Source: an uncultured Eubacteriales bacterium (GTDB taxonomy: Bacteria > Bacillota > Clostridia > Christensenellales > Aristaeellaceae). Taken from it: a DNA stretch of 6,017 nucleotides. Every line of letters begins with the position of its first letter. The first letter of the stretch is position 1. A model generated the notes under the pieces. It was not told the origin of the DNA, searched no databases, and was given only the letters and a program-made list of their open reading frames with translations. The translations under genes and the position numbers were made by a program. The stretch lies in contig CACZOT010000358.1 of assembly GCA_902782795.1 (NCBI GenBank), positions 1 through 6,017 on the forward strand, read 5' to 3'. This document shows, piece after piece, positions 5,597 through 6,017 of this stretch.

Positions 5597-6017
5597 ATGG
5601 ACGAGTACGGCGTCAGGAGCGTCGCCAAAGGCGTGCTTACGCACCGGGGGCGCGTTCTCCTCAACCGCTGCCGCGACGACCGCTACGGCGACTATTACTG
5701 CCTCCCCGGCGGCGGCCAGGAGCAGTACGAGACGCTCGCCGAAGCGGTGGAGCGCGAGCTGTTCGAAGAGACCGGCTGCCGCGCGCGCGTCGTGCGCTTC
5801 GCGGCGCTCTATGAAGACATTTGCGATACTCCGGCGGCCCGGCGGAAATTCCCGAAATACGCGCACAAGGTGTACCATATCTTCGCCTGCGAGCTGACGG
5901 GCGAAGAGGAGGCCGCGCCGAGAGACCCCGACTCCTCGCAGCTCTCCTGCGAATGGGTCCCGCTGGAGGCTCTGCCCGGCACGCGCATCCTTCCGGAGGC
6001 CGTCGCCGCCGCCCTGC
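5597..6017 (+). CDS. Nudix hydrolase, second of a tandem pair (3' end outside window)
   Basis: The reading frame from ATG 5597 stays open to the window end, giving 140 visible residues. By eye it aligns without gaps to the preceding protein, with 66 of the first 100 residues identical, so the two arose by duplication. The Nudix box is intact: Gly39, Glu45, Arg53-Glu54, Glu57-Glu58, Gly60, with Cys61 where the first copy has Tyr. The shared blocks LLNRCRD, CLPGGGQE and YHIF are kept. Differences cluster at 28-30, 51-56, 61-66 and 81-89, the last of which could alter substrate choice. A purine-rich site (AAGAAGGAAGGA, about 5576-5587) lies 9-10 bases upstream, and only 21 bases separate the two genes, so they should be co-transcribed from the T-box leader. 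An ATG at 5587 is in another frame. Confidence 0.92.
   Translation, partial: MDEYGVRSVAKGVLTHRGRVLLNRCRDDRYGDYYCLPGGGQEQYETLAEAVERELFEETGCRARVVRFAALYEDICDTPAARRKFPKYAHKVYHIFACELTGEEEAAPRDPDSSQLSCEWVPLEALPGTRILPEAVAAAL

Noticed and set aside
3731..5878. Open frame of 715 codons on the - strand
   Set aside because: It crosses rnpB, pgsA, the T-box and both Nudix genes in antisense. GC-rich sequence rarely has stop codons there; no recognisable domain is present.

Overview
The window looks like a chromosomal segment from a GC-rich Firmicute, most likely a high-GC clostridial or gut lineage. Three things support this. A SAM-I (S-box) riboswitch precedes metK, and a T-box leader reads uncharged tRNA; both are typical of Firmicutes. 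The RNase P RNA has class A features, as is usual in Clostridia. Shine-Dalgarno sites are strong GGAGG-type and coding third positions are GC-rich. The species cannot be named from the sequence alone.

Left part (1-1870): the C-terminal end of a protein tentatively read as a radical SAM protein (1-354, +) converges on metK (460-1620, -), with a bidirectional terminator between them. The metK leader holds a sigma-A promoter, a full SAM-I aptamer, a readable antiterminator and an intrinsic terminator, so SAM synthesis is under SAM feedback.

Middle part (1945-3741, +): a promoter divergent from metK drives a compact three-gene operon: a small secreted protein, a zinc-dependent phospholipase C-like protein, and a nitroreductase that overlaps the previous gene by 4 bases. 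It is followed directly by rnpB (about 3780-4135), with its own extended -10 promoter and terminator, and then by pgsA (4253-4777), which makes phosphatidylglycerol phosphate.

Right part (4775-6017, +): a complete T-box leader follows pgsA. Its specifier reads GUC (valine), and its UGGU bulge fits a tRNA with discriminator base A. The first gene after the switch is not an aminoacyl-tRNA synthetase but a Nudix hydrolase, followed 21 bases later by a close paralogue cut by the window end. This valine-type T-box in front of a tandem Nudix pair is the most unusual observation. The alternative is that valS or another valine gene lies further downstream in the same transcript.

The rest is housekeeping: no mobile elements, CRISPR arrays or tRNA genes were seen.
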